Notes: generated by a model not told the origin, from the sequence alone. A stretch of 64,000 nt of DNA from CAVTHW01 sp963734625 (GCA_963734625.1 CAVTHW010000004.1:67171-131170); one strand, 5' to 3'; counted from the first letter of the stretch, positions 33,560 to 42,720 are shown. Numbers and translations: made by a program.

Positions 33560-35428
33560 TCACGCTCTCGCGGGCAGCACGATGGTAAAGCGGCTGCCCA
33601 CGCCCGGCTCGCTTTCCAGTTCAATCCGCCCCTGGTGCGCTTTCACGATATGGTTCACCATTGCCAGACCGATGCCCGTCCCCTGGATGCCCAGCCTGGC
33701 TGCCTGCTCGCCGCGGCGGAAGCGGGAGAAAATCGCCTCCCGCTCGTGCGCCGGGACGCCGAGGCCGTGGTCGCGCACCGAAATGGCGACCAGACCATTA
33801 TTCTGCTCCAGGCGGACTTCCACGGTGCGGTGGTCCGGCGAGTACTTGACGGCGTTGTCGAGCAGGTTCCACAGCGCCGTGGTCAGGGCCTCTGCGTCAG
33901 CTTCGATCGGGGCCGGCCCCTGCCCGGCGAACTCAATGCGATATCCGGCAGTCTCCACCTCGCTCGCAAACTCCTTCACCACCTGCCGCACCAGTTGCTC
34001 CCCGTCGCAGGGCTGGAGACGGTAAGGCCGGGCGCCGGCCTCCAGGCGTCCGAAATCGAGCAGCGACTCCACCAGCCGCGTCAACCGGTCGGTGGCGCGC
34101 GACAGCGCATCATAGCAGAGCCGTTTGCGCTCTTCGCTCGCCTCGCGGCCCTCGCGCAGCATGTCGGTAAACTGCCGCAGCGAAGTCAGCGGAGTGCGGA
34201 ACTCGTGGGAGACCGCCGCCACGAAATCCGATTGAAGCCGCGACACTTCGAACTCCCGATTCAGGGCGCGGACCGTGAACAGCGAAGCCGCCACCACGAG
34301 CGAAGCCAAGAGCAGAAAGGCCCCCGCGAACAGCCGCCGCCGGCTGACCAGTTGCGCGAACTCTCCCGCCGGGTTGACGCTGGACACCACCACGCTCCAG
34401 GGCAGAGAAGTTTCGCTCGCCCGGCGCTTAGCCGCCGGGTAGCCGCGGGCGTTGTCCTCGTCGAGAAGAGCGAACTGTACCTGCTGCCCACCGGCCGCGG
34501 CCCGCGCTGCAGGGAGCCACTGGCTATCAACATACGCCGGCGTGGCGAGCAAGGCTCGCACCTCGCCGCCGTTGACCCGCCACAGCACAGCCAGCCGCTC
34601 TCCGTTAACCTCGATGGCGGTCCGCCCCACCGCATCCGGCAAGCGCTGGTTCCACATCTCCCAAAGCTGGTCCGCCGCGGTCGAGAGCGCCTCCTGCTCC
34701 GGCTCGGTCTGTTTAGAGTAGAGGCGGTACACGGGCCTGGTCAGGAGCCAGCGCCCCGCGCGCAGTCCCTCGTCCAGTCGCTGCGCGTACTGCCGCGCCT
34801 CAGTGGGACGGCCCATCTCGGCCAGCAACTCCGCGCTCGCGTGCAGCGCCACCAGCGAGGCGGGCACACGATCGACGGAAGCGCCATCCAAATCGTTCGT
34901 GGCGGAGTAAGCGGCCAGGGCCTCCTCCAACTGGCCTTGTCCGCGCAGCACCCGCGCCAGCCGTATCCCAGCGCCGGCGCGAACACCGGGAGCGGCAGAC
35001 TTGGTGAGTTCGCGGTAGAAAAGCGCAGCCGACTTCGGGTCCCTTTTCTGGAACTCGAACTCTTCACCTTGTGCGAACGCGGCGGCGGAGGCCTCCTCGA
35101 GAGGAGCCGCCACCGGCTGCCAGGCTAGCCGCCCGCGTGGCGCTGCTTCGACGCGGCCTCCGGCAAACCGCACCACAACGGCGCCCTCGCCCCAGTCGCC
35201 GGCGCCCGCGGCCAGGCGCTCCTCGCTGGCCGATACCGCCCGGGCCAGCGCCGCTACCACGATGTCGGCCGCCCGCTCGATGCGCTGCGCCACCTGCTGG
35301 CCGGCCAGGGTGCGGTCCTGCTCGAGCAACCGCCATCCAACCCACAGCAGGAGCCCCAGCGGCAGCAGGGTCACAGCGGCGAGGGGCCCCATGAGGGTTC
35401 GGGTTGTCAGCCGCCTTCGCTGCGACAT
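33560..35428 (-). CDS. Membrane sensor histidine kinase with TPR-like sensor region, copy 2
   Basis: The 622-residue kinase has TM1 at ~12-33 and TM2 at ~367-388, then SHEFRTPLTSLRQF with H408, LWNLLDNAVKYSP (N box), VRDHGLGVP (G1) and GTGIGLAMVNHIVKAH (G2). The extracytoplasmic region has FEFQKRDPKSAALFYREL and IRLARVLRGQGQLEEALAAYSA, TPR-like and parallel to HK1. There is no HAMP domain. It diverges from the TonB-dependent receptor gene across about 100 bases. The start is uncertain: ATG 35446 or 35428. Confidence 0.93.
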   Translation of the reverse strand: MSQRRRLTTRTLMGPLAAVTLLPLGLLLWVGWRLLEQDRTLAGQQVAQRIERAADIVVAALARAVSASEERLAAGAGDWGEGAVVVRFAGGRVEAAPRGRLAWQPVAAPLEEASAAAFAQGEEFEFQKRDPKSAALFYRELTKSAAPGVRAGAGIRLARVLRGQGQLEEALAAYSATNDLDGASVDRVPASLVALHASAELLAEMGRPTEARQYAQRLDEGLRAGRWLLTRPVYRLYSKQTEPEQEALSTAADQLWEMWNQRLPDAVGRTAIEVNGERLAVLWRVNGGEVRALLATPAYVDSQWLPAARAAAGGQQVQFALLDEDNARGYPAAKRRASETSLPWSVVVSSVNPAGEFAQLVSRRRLFAGAFLLLASLVVAASLFTVRALNREFEVSRLQSDFVAAVSHEFRTPLTSLRQFTDMLREGREASEERKRLCYDALSRATDRLTRLVESLLDFGRLEAGARPYRLQPCDGEQLVRQVVKEFASEVETAGYRIEFAGQGPAPIEADAEALTTALWNLLDNAVKYSPDHRTVEVRLEQNNGLVAISVRDHGLGVPAHEREAIFSRFRRGEQAARLGIQGTGIGLAMVNHIVKAHQGRIELESEPGVGSRFTIVLPARA

Positions 35429-35471
35429 GAGAAGTCCTGCCTCCATAGTGTAACGGCGGCGAGTCAGGCGA

Positions 35472-35501
35472 GGGTGAAAGAATTGTGTTGTTTCGGTGAC
35501 G
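35472..35501. promoter_or_regulatory. Shared promoter region between HK2 and the TonB-dependent receptor
   Basis: The divergent gap contains GGTGAAAGAATTGTGTT and TTCGGTGACG. TTCGGTGA also occurs before PD40-1 (26465-26472) and GGTGAA before PD40-2, so the receptor may belong to the same regulon as the kinase units. Confidence 0.4.
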
Positions 35502-35532
35502 CTGGCGCGCGCGTTCGTTGTATGCTCATCGA

Positions 35533-37803
35533 ATGCGGCTGGGAGTAGTGTTGCTCATGGCCACGGGAATCAGCCTGGCCCAAGGGGTCGGGACCGTCGG
35601 GGGCGTGGTGGTCGATGCTCGTGGCGGGGAGCCTCTGGCGCGGGTCGAGGTGCGGTTGCTCCCCAGCCCGCAGCGGACGTTCACCGACACGGCGGGGCGT
35701 TTCAACCTGCCCGATGTGGGGGCAGGCGATTATGAGCTGCACGTTTCGACCGTCGGCTACCGCCTGTTGAAGAAGACTTTTTCGCTCTCGGCGGGCGAGA
35801 TCAAAGAATTCGAGATATTTCTGACCCCGGACACGCTCCAGCACCTGGAGTCCATCCAGGTGACGGCGAGTCCCTTTGAACCCGTTCGCCAGGACAGCCC
35901 AACCGAGTTGACCTTATCCGGGGTGGAGGCCAAGAATCTCGCCAGCGTGCTGGCCGACGATCCTCTGCGGGCGGTCCAGAGCCTTCCCGGCGTGGCATCC
36001 AATGACGATTTCGACAGCCGCTTCTCGCTGCGCGGAGCCAACTACTCCCGGGTCGGGCTGTACCTGGACAACATCCTGCTCCATTCTCCGTTTCATATGG
36101 TGGGCGGGGAGGCGGCCACCGGCTCGATGACGGCGATCAACGGGGACACGATCGACAACCTGTCGCTGCACAGCGGAGCTTACCCGGCCCGCTTCGCGGA
36201 TCGCACCGCCGGGGCGCTGGCGGTCGAAACGCGCGAGGGCTCGCCACTGGCGCTGTCGGTTCGGATCACTGCCAGCGCCTCCAACGCGGGGGTGGTGGCG
36301 GAAGGCCCGCTGGGGCGCAACCGGCGAGGCTCGTGGCTGGTCTCCACTCGCAAGAGCTACCTGCAGTACATCATCCGCCGCACGGCCGGCGGAGGCGATC
36401 CATCTCTGGCTTTCGGCATCCTGGACGGACAAGGCAAATTCGGCTACGATCTGACCGACCGGCACCACATCAGCCTGGCTCTGGTGGACGGCTACTCGGA
36501 CCTGGACCGCAGCGATGCATGGACCACGCTGGGGCTCAATGCCATCATGACCAGCGGCTACCACCTCAGCCTGGCGGATCTCTCCTGGCGCTACGTGGCC
36601 GGGGCGAAGTTGCTGGTAACCAGCCAGGCGGCCTTCATGCGCGAGCGGTTCACGAATCGCAACCGGGGCTGGCTTCCGCTCCAAAGCGGCGATTATGGCG
36701 AATGGGTCTGGCAATCGAACGCCAGTTGGGCATGGAGCCCGGGGGCGGCTCTAGATGCGGGCTGGGGCGTCCGCCGCATCCGTTCCAACGGCTTCGAGAA
36801 CCGCTATCAATTCAATCCCGTGGCGACGCAGCGCCTGGAGGATTACGCGGGCCACGCCTGGCGGCTGGGCGGCTATCTCGAGCAATCCTGGAAGACCGCC
36901 AGCGGGCGGCTCCGGTTCTCTGCGGGTTTGCGCTGGGACCGGCACAGCGTCGACGAGGTTCAGGCCGTCTCGCCGCACGCCTCTCTGGGAGCACGGTTAT
37001 GGAGGGGGGCGGAGTTGCACTTCGGTTGGGGACAGTACGTTCAATACCCGGACTTGCCGTGGCTGTTCTCGGCCGCCGGCAGCCGCGGGCTGCTGCCGGA
37101 GCGCGCGAATCATCTGGTGGCGTCGATCGAGCAAGGTCTGGGTGCGCGCACGCGCCTGCGCCTGGAGTTCTACGATCGCCAAGACCGCGACCTGCTCTTT
37201 CGGCCCTTCTACGAGCCCCGCCTCATCGGGGGGGCGATTTTCAACCCGCCACTCAGCGCTCCCGCTCGCAATTCGGTGCGGGGCTACTCCCGCGGCTTCG
37301 AAATTTTCCTGCAGCGCCGCTCGGCGAACCGGCTCTCGGGCTGGCTCTCTTACGCGTACGGCCGCACTAAGATGCGGGATGGGGAGGCGCGGATCGCTTT
37401 CCCCGCCGACGAGGACCAGCGCCACACGGTGAACGTCTTCGGCAGCTATCGCATCCGTCCCACGGTGAACCTGAGCCTGAAATGGATCTATGGGAGCGGC
37501 TATCCGATGCCGGGTTTCTACCAGCGGCAAGCCGGACAGTACTACCTCGCCGAATCGCGGAACTCTCTGAAGCTGGACGACTACCAGCGCCTCGACGCGC
37601 GCATCAACAAATCCCGCGCCTTCCGCCGCTGGAAGCTGACTCTTTACGGAGAGGTCATCAACCTCACCAACCGGGTCAACTATCGTTTCAGCTCATTTGA
37701 CGGGTACAACTCCAAGACCGGCCGGGTATCGCTCAGTCTCACCAAGATGTTCCCCATCATTCCTTCCGCCGGCATCGTGCTGGAGTTCGAGAGCCGGCGG
37801 TAG
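35533..37803 (+). CDS. TonB-dependent outer-membrane receptor with carboxypeptidase-regulatory N-domain
   Basis: The 756-residue protein has a signal (MRLGVVLLMATGISLAQ), then a CarboxypepD_reg domain (VGGVVVDARGGEPLARVEV, TDTAGRFNLPDVGAGDYEL, about residues 22-105). A plug follows (LADDPLRAVQSLPGVASNDDFDSRFSLRG, then LYLDNILL) and a beta-barrel to a terminal strand of alternating hydrophobic residues (GIVLEFESRR). These receptors import large or scarce substrates using TonB energy. It is shorter than the ~1000-residue Acidobacteria receptors. It is divergent from HK2 and may be controlled by it. Confidence 0.9.
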   Translation: MRLGVVLLMATGISLAQGVGTVGGVVVDARGGEPLARVEVRLLPSPQRTFTDTAGRFNLPDVGAGDYELHVSTVGYRLLKKTFSLSAGEIKEFEIFLTPDTLQHLESIQVTASPFEPVRQDSPTELTLSGVEAKNLASVLADDPLRAVQSLPGVASNDDFDSRFSLRGANYSRVGLYLDNILLHSPFHMVGGEAATGSMTAINGDTIDNLSLHSGAYPARFADRTAGALAVETREGSPLALSVRITASASNAGVVAEGPLGRNRRGSWLVSTRKSYLQYIIRRTAGGGDPSLAFGILDGQGKFGYDLTDRHHISLALVDGYSDLDRSDAWTTLGLNAIMTSGYHLSLADLSWRYVAGAKLLVTSQAAFMRERFTNRNRGWLPLQSGDYGEWVWQSNASWAWSPGAALDAGWGVRRIRSNGFENRYQFNPVATQRLEDYAGHAWRLGGYLEQSWKTASGRLRFSAGLRWDRHSVDEVQAVSPHASLGARLWRGAELHFGWGQYVQYPDLPWLFSAAGSRGLLPERANHLVASIEQGLGARTRLRLEFYDRQDRDLLFRPFYEPRLIGGAIFNPPLSAPARNSVRGYSRGFEIFLQRRSANRLSGWLSYAYGRTKMRDGEARIAFPADEDQRHTVNVFGSYRIRPTVNLSLKWIYGSGYPMPGFYQRQAGQYYLAESRNSLKLDDYQRLDARINKSRAFRRWKLTLYGEVINLTNRVNYRFSSFDGYNSKTGRVSLSLTKMFPIIPSAGIVLEFESRR

Positions 37804-37820
37804 AATCTTTCTATCAGCCT

Positions 37821-37838
37821 CGCAAGCTAAAGCTTGCG
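37821..37838. repeat. 8-bp perfect hairpin after the receptor gene
   Basis: CGCAAGCT-AA-AGCTTGCG, 18 bases after the receptor stop, is a short intergenic palindrome with an AA loop. Its design resembles the hairpins at 56826-56921, suggesting a small genome-wide repeat class or simple transcript ends. Confidence 0.5.
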
Positions 37839-37864
37839 CCACTTTGGAAAGGAGCGGCGGCACC

Positions 37865-38440
37865 ATGTGGACGTTCGCTAGTGACATGTTCCAGCTCTCA
37901 GTTCCCGTGGCGGAGAAGATCCTGCGCCCGGTGGTGGTCTACGTATTTCTGGTCGTCTTCCTGCGGGTTTTCGGCAAGCGGGAACTGGCCCAACTGAACC
38001 CGTTTGACCTCATCGTGTTGCTTTCGCTTTCCAACACGGTCCAGAACGCAATCATAGGCGCCGACAACTCAGTCACGGGCGGGCTGATCGGGGCGTTCGC
38101 ACTGATGGCCACGAACTACCTGGTGGTCCGCTTCCTGTTCCGCCACCGGCGGCTTGACCAGGTTCTGGAAGGAAGCCCAACGTTGCTTATCGAGCATGGG
38201 AAGGTGCAGCGCGGCGCGCTGGCGAAGGAACTGCTGACCGAGTCCGAACTGCACACCGTGCTCCACCGGCAGGGGTTCATGGCCGTCGATGACGTCGAGC
38301 GCTGCGTGCTGGAGCCGGGCGGCGTGTTTTCCATCCAGACGAAACGTCCGCCGCGCGAGGACCGGCAGCACGCGGAAGTCATGGCGCGGCTGGAGGAGAT
38401 CAACAAGCGGATCGAGGGGTTGGCGCCGGTCGTTAGATAG
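37865..38440 (+). CDS. DUF421/YetF-family membrane protein
   Basis: The 191-residue protein has three hydrophobic helices at the N-terminus (about residues 20-95), including FLVVFLRVFGKRELAQLNPFDLIVLLSLSNTVQNA, the DUF421 signature. A cytoplasmic domain follows (GSPTLLIEHGKVQRGALAKELLTESELHTVLHRQGF). YetF-type proteins are common in bacteria; their role is not firmly known. The ATG follows GGAAAGGAGCGGCGGCACC, a clear ribosome site. Twenty bases separate it from the next gene. Confidence 0.88.
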   Translation: MWTFASDMFQLSVPVAEKILRPVVVYVFLVVFLRVFGKRELAQLNPFDLIVLLSLSNTVQNAIIGADNSVTGGLIGAFALMATNYLVVRFLFRHRRLDQVLEGSPTLLIEHGKVQRGALAKELLTESELHTVLHRQGFMAVDDVERCVLEPGGVFSIQTKRPPREDRQHAEVMARLEEINKRIEGLAPVVR

Positions 38441-38459
38441 CGTCGGCGCAGGAGATCGT

Positions 38460-39167
38460 ATGGAAGCGAAACAGATGGCAGAAACCCTTTTAGAATCGGA
38501 AGAGAAGAGTTCTTTCGAAGACGTAAGGCGGTTCGCCGGGGTCATTTTGGTCGCGGCGGCTGTCCTGGCGCTGAGCGCGTGCACCAGTTGCGACAAACTC
38601 CGGACGCCCCCGGCCACGACTGAGTCTCCGTCGACGGCGCCGGCGACGGAGCGTGTCGTCGGGCCGCTGACTCCGGCGGACGCCCAGGCACTCGCGACCA
38701 TGAATGCCCGTCTGAAAGAATACCTGGACGTGCGCTCTAAGATCGAGCGATCGCTGCCGAAGCTGCCGCAGGAAGCAACGCCCCAGGAGATCGACAAGAA
38801 CCAGCGCGCCATGGAGAAAATGGTGCGGGAGGCCCGGGCCACGGCGAAGACCGGCGACATCTTCACGCCGGAGGCGCGCCCGGTCATCCAACGCCTGCTC
38901 GCCACCGTCTTTGGCGGGCCCGACGGCAAGCAGTTGAAGGCGGCGATCATGGATGAGAACCAGGCCGCGCCGTCCGCGGTCAAGCTCGTGGTCAACGGCC
39001 GCTACCCCGACACCGTACCGTTGGCCACCGTTCCCCCGCAAGTGCTGCAGACGCTGCCGAAGCTGACTGAGGATCTCGAGTACCGGTTTGTCGGGGACTC
39101 GCTGATCCTGCTGGATGTGCGCGCGCACGTCATCGCGGACTTCGTCGAAGACATAGTGCCCAAGTAA
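38460..39167 (+). CDS. Lipoprotein of unknown function
   Basis: A 235-residue protein with about 25 hydrophilic residues, a hydrophobic stretch (FAGVILVAAAVLALSAC) and a lipobox (LSAC, about residue 41), then a Pro/Thr/Ser-rich linker. The mature part has helical segments (MNARLKEYLDVRSKIERSL) and a C-terminal beta region (LEYRFVGDSLILLDVRAHVIADFVEDIV). The long N-region ahead of the lipobox is unusual; a later start would fit better but no alternative is obvious. No family recognised. Confidence 0.62.
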   Translation: MEAKQMAETLLESEEKSSFEDVRRFAGVILVAAAVLALSACTSCDKLRTPPATTESPSTAPATERVVGPLTPADAQALATMNARLKEYLDVRSKIERSLPKLPQEATPQEIDKNQRAMEKMVREARATAKTGDIFTPEARPVIQRLLATVFGGPDGKQLKAAIMDENQAAPSAVKLVVNGRYPDTVPLATVPPQVLQTLPKLTEDLEYRFVGDSLILLDVRAHVIADFVEDIVPK

Positions 39168-39184
39168 CCTGAATGGAGGTCATC

Positions 39185-40075
39185 ATGCGCCTGCGTCATT
39201 GGTCTTCCGTCGCACTCGTGCCCCTTCTGATCTGGACCGGGGCCGCTGTCGTCCGGGCCATCCAGTCTCCGACCGAAGCGCCCGTACCGCTGCCGAACAA
39301 GGATGGATCGTTCAAGTTCTGCGTCCTCGGCGACTTCGGAGTCGGCGATCAGAAGCAGTTCCAGTTGGCCGACCAGATGGCCACACTCCACGGGCGGTTC
39401 AAGTATGACGTCGTCGTGACGGTTGGAGACAACATTCTCGGATCGGAGCGGCCGCAGGACTTCCAGAAGAAGTTCGAGATCCCCTACAAACCGCTGCTGG
39501 ACGCCGGCGTGAAGTTCTACGCGTCGCTGGGCAACCACGACTCGCGCGAGCAGCGCTTTTACAAGCTGTTCAACATGGACGGGAAGCTCTATTACTCGTT
39601 CAGCCCGAAGGCGAACATCCGCTTCTTCGCGCTCGACAGCACGTACCCCGTGCCGGAGCAGATCTCATGGCTCGAGAAAGAGCTGGCGGCATCGAACCAG
39701 GATTGGAAGATAGCTTACTTCCATCAACCCCTGTACTCATCAGGCGACCAGCACGGCCCGGACGTCCAACTGCGCAAAGTGGTCGAGCCGCTCTTCCTGA
39801 AATACAATGTGAGCGTCGTGCTCAGCGGCCACGACCACTTCTACGAGCGCATTAAGCCGCAGAAGGGAATCGCGTACTTTGTGGTGGGATCGGGGGGCCG
39901 GTTGCGGGTAGGCAACATCGACCGGAAGTCGGGCATTACGGCGAAGGGGTTCGACACCGATCTGGCGTTCATGGCCGCCGAAATCAGCGGCGACCAGATG
40001 TACTTTAACGCCATCTCGCGCCTGGGGCAGAGCGTCGACTCGGGTGTCCTCACACGGCGCAAGGTCACGCCCTGA
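39185..40075 (+). CDS. Exported calcineurin-like metallophosphoesterase
   Basis: The 296-residue protein has a Sec signal (about residues 1-25). The metal ligands of the calcineurin-type fold are visible: LGDFG (D), VGDNI (GD.), LGNHDSRE (GNHD), IAYFHQPLY (H) and VLSGHDHFYE (GHDH). The arrangement resembles tartrate-resistant/purple acid phosphatase-like exported enzymes. It would hydrolyse phosphomonoesters or related esters outside the cytoplasm. The second ATG was chosen, with GGAGG 7 bases upstream. It follows the lipoprotein gene closely. Confidence 0.9.
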   Translation: MRLRHWSSVALVPLLIWTGAAVVRAIQSPTEAPVPLPNKDGSFKFCVLGDFGVGDQKQFQLADQMATLHGRFKYDVVVTVGDNILGSERPQDFQKKFEIPYKPLLDAGVKFYASLGNHDSREQRFYKLFNMDGKLYYSFSPKANIRFFALDSTYPVPEQISWLEKELAASNQDWKIAYFHQPLYSSGDQHGPDVQLRKVVEPLFLKYNVSVVLSGHDHFYERIKPQKGIAYFVVGSGGRLRVGNIDRKSGITAKGFDTDLAFMAAEISGDQMYFNAISRLGQSVDSGVLTRRKVTP

Positions 40076-40134
40076 TTTCCAGAGGTTGAAACAAATCTTT
40101 GGTATCTTGTTCCAGCTCGTGTTGCTAACAGATT

Positions 40135-40163
40135 GATTCAATGAGGGATATTATCCTTGAATC
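40135..40163. promoter_or_regulatory. Two-tier inverted repeat downstream of the phosphoesterase
   Basis: GATTCAA (40135-40141) pairs with TTGAATC (40157-40163), and inside it GGATA pairs with TATCC around one T; a 4-base TGAG sits asymmetrically on the left. It could be an operator, or an RNA structure in the leader of the gene at 40311. A smaller hairpin, GTACC...GGTAC, follows about 30 bases later. Confidence 0.4.
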
Positions 40164-40310
40164 GGGCGCCGGGCGAACGCACACTATATATAGGTACCGT
40201 TTGATGGTACGGGTCCTGTAGGTCGGGGCCGGTGAATTGCACGTCGGTTGTTCTTCTGTGCCGGACCCCGAACTCCACCTGGAACCATCCTGGCGCTAAG
40301 GAGGCAGCAC

Positions 40311-40628
40311 ATGGCGCACGACCACGGTAATGAATACCAAGTTAGAATTGTGCATCCTGACGGAGCTGAGGAACTGAGCGGGTGGTTGAATAGCAAAGAG
40401 CAGATTGCTCAGGCGGTGGCTGCGGTCCACAGTCCGCCAGGCAATACTTTCTGGCTTCGGGCACGCAGCGTACTCTGTCCAGACTGCCTAGATAGGGAAC
40501 AGAGGATTGTGGAATGTCCCCTTACCGATGTGCCGTCTCCTAGATGCAGCCCACATGACTCCTATTATCTGCTGAGAGTGGGATTGAAGAACCGGCACAC
40601 TGTTTTCAACCAGGGTTTCCATATATAA
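40311..40628 (+). CDS. Small protein of unknown function with a CxxC pair
   Basis: The 105-residue protein starts MAHDHGNEYQVRIVHPDG after a perfect AAGGAGGCAGCAC ribosome site. CPDC near residue 56 and CPL...RC later are possible metal ligands. The base composition is less GC-rich than neighbours, and a 235-base leader with structured repeats precedes it, which may indicate acquired DNA. No family recognised. Confidence 0.6.
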   Translation: MAHDHGNEYQVRIVHPDGAEELSGWLNSKEQIAQAVAAVHSPPGNTFWLRARSVLCPDCLDREQRIVECPLTDVPSPRCSPHDSYYLLRVGLKNRHTVFNQGFHI

Positions 40629-40679
40629 AGGCACTGGCGTCGCCACCCAGCCCAGGGGCTTTCAAACAAATCGCTCAGT

Positions 40680-42555
40680 TCAGGCTGACGCGTTTTCGGA
40701 TGCGTTTTCGGAGGCGAAGAGTGTCACCAGGAATTGAGAGGAGGGCCTCTGGGTGAACAGGCTCACCAGGACCAGCACCACTAGGCTCAACGGCAAAGCC
40801 ACCACCAGCGGGTCCAGAACGGGCCAGTTGGGCTTGGTTGCCAGAAGCGACGTCACGCCGAACAGCGCGTGACAGATGCCCAGCGCCTGGGCTTCGGCAT
40901 CCTTGATGAACACCACCCAGAGCGCGGTCACGAGAAAACCCGTAACCATGCTGGCCTTGACGGCCGCCTGCGTGACTCCGCGGAAGTAGAGGCCGCCGAT
41001 GAAAGCCGGCAGAAACGCCGAGGCGCACAGGCCGAAGAAGATGGCGGTGGCCCGGGCAATGATGTAGTCTCCCCGCGCATAGTAGCCGATCGCCAGAGCG
41101 GCCACGATGCCAATGATCATTCCGATTCGCGTCACGCGGATGCTGTTGGTCCGCGGACCGGCCAACTGCTTGAATACGTCGTGACCGATTCCGGTTCCCA
41201 GGGTGTGGATCTGGCTGGAGAGGGTGCTCATGGCGGCGGCCAGCAGAGTCAGCAGGAACAACACGCCAAACCAGCGCGGCAGGGCGCTCGTGACGTAGAT
41301 GGGGATGATGCTGTCGGCGTTGAACATGTAGCGGCCGCCGCCGATGGGGACCACTGCCCGCAGGAAACTGGAAGCCTTCGGCCGGACTTCGACCCGGCCA
41401 TCGGGGAGAGCCGTCACTTCCGCCTTGGGAAGGATCGCCTCGGCCTTGCCGAGCCCGCCGGCAACCACGTGGGTGTCGGCGAGCCCGTTGTTAGTGGTGT
41501 CTATGTGCAGGAGTCGAGCGGGCAGGGTAGCGGTTACGTAACGCTCCTGCTTGGCGATGACGTTAGCCTTCTCGCTGACGGAGATCAACTGCCCTCGGAT
41601 CACCTCGTGCTGGTAGAAGTAGACATTGGACAGGGCCCCGACGGTAAAGGCCACGCCCGTCATCATGAGGATGAAGATGCCGCCAACCCATACCGCCCGG
41701 TTCAACTCGCGGTCGGACTTCACCGTCATGAAGCGCACCACGAGCTGCGGCTGGGCAAGGACGCCGATCCCCACCCCCATCACGACCGTGGTGACCACGA
41801 TGTACCAGAGGTTATACTTGGCGCTCCCCCAGCCGAACAGCGGCATGGAGGTCCAGCCTTGATGGCCGATCGCCTTGTAGCCGGCGAAGACCTGGGAGCC
41901 CATGTTCGTAAGGTCTTGATGGCCCTTCACCACGCCGCCCACGATTGTATACGAGGCGACCAGAAGAACGGCCATCCCCACAAACATGATCACGCCTTGA
42001 AGCGCGTCGGTGTACATCACGCCCTTCAGCCCCCCGGCCATGACGTAGACCGCCGTCAGCGAGGCGAAGACCAGAAGAGAAATCTCATAGGACGCGCCGA
42101 AGTGGGTGGCGATGAACTCGCTGCCGCCAATCAGGACGGCTGTGGTGTAGACCGGCATGACCAGGAAGATAACCAGCCCAGCGAAGACCTGGATGAACTT
42201 GCTCTGGTAGCGGCGGCCCAGGAACTCGGGGAAGGTGTGGGCGTCGAGGGCGAGCCCGATCTTCCGGGTTCTACCTCCCAGCAGGGCAAACGCGATAAAG
42301 ATGCCCTACAAAGATATTGCAGAAAGTCAGCCATAGAAGGCTCATCCCGAACATCCCCGCCACTCCGCCGAACCCGACGATGGCGCTGGTGGAAATAAAC
42401 GTGGCGCCGTAGCTGAGGGCCATGATCACCGGATGGGCCTTACGCCCGGCCAGCATGTAGTCGCTGGCGTTCTTGGTCCGCTTCCAGCCAAGGTAGCCCA
42501 GGTAGGCGACCATGAGGAGGTAGACGGCAACCGCAAGGATTTCCCAAAGCTTCAT
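40680..42555 (-). pseudogene. Sodium:solute symporter (SSS family), interrupted by an apparent frameshift
   Basis: Two frames make one protein. The N-terminal part (42555 to about 42306) reads MKLWEILAVAVYLL ... GATFISTSAIVGFGGVAGMFG. The rest (about 42303 to 40680) continues GIFIAFALLGGRTRK, then FPEFLGRRYQSKFIQVFAG and a further ten or so helices, as in SSS transporters of monocarboxylates or amino acids. Removing one C from the CCC run at 42304-42306 restores a single reading frame of about 620 codons. This is therefore an assembly error or a very recent mutation. The ATG has a GGAG site and follows the small partner gene. Confidence 0.85.
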
Positions 42556-42582
42556 GACGATCTCCAGTTACAGGGGGTCCCG

Positions 42583-42720
42583 CTATTTCTCTTCGACTTC
42601 CTTGTGGGACTTCCGGCCGCGCAGAAAGGCGTGGATCACGCATAACGCGGTTGCGGCCAGGCATAGCAGATAGGCCAGCCAGATCCCGGGATCGGGAATG
42701 CCAAGAACACCAACTGCCAT
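42583..42720 (-). CDS. Small accessory membrane protein of the SSS symporter
   Basis: The 45-residue protein begins MAVGVLGIPDPGIWLAYLLC, has one transmembrane helix (about residues 13-32), then a basic tail (HAFLRGRKSHKEVEEK). Such tiny proteins are regularly encoded just before SSS symporters. It has a strong AGGAGG site 10 bases upstream and ends 27 bases before the symporter ATG. Confidence 0.78.
   Translation of the reverse strand: MAVGVLGIPDPGIWLAYLLCLAATALCVIHAFLRGRKSHKEVEEK

Noticed and set aside
42300..42310. Programmed ribosomal frameshift in the symporter gene
   Set aside because: No slippery heptamer or downstream structure is evident and SSS transporters are not known to use one; a single-base error or mutation is simpler.
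40869..42398. 509-codon plus-strand frame opposite the SSS symporter
   Set aside because: Antisense shadow; the minus strand has unmistakable transporter helices.
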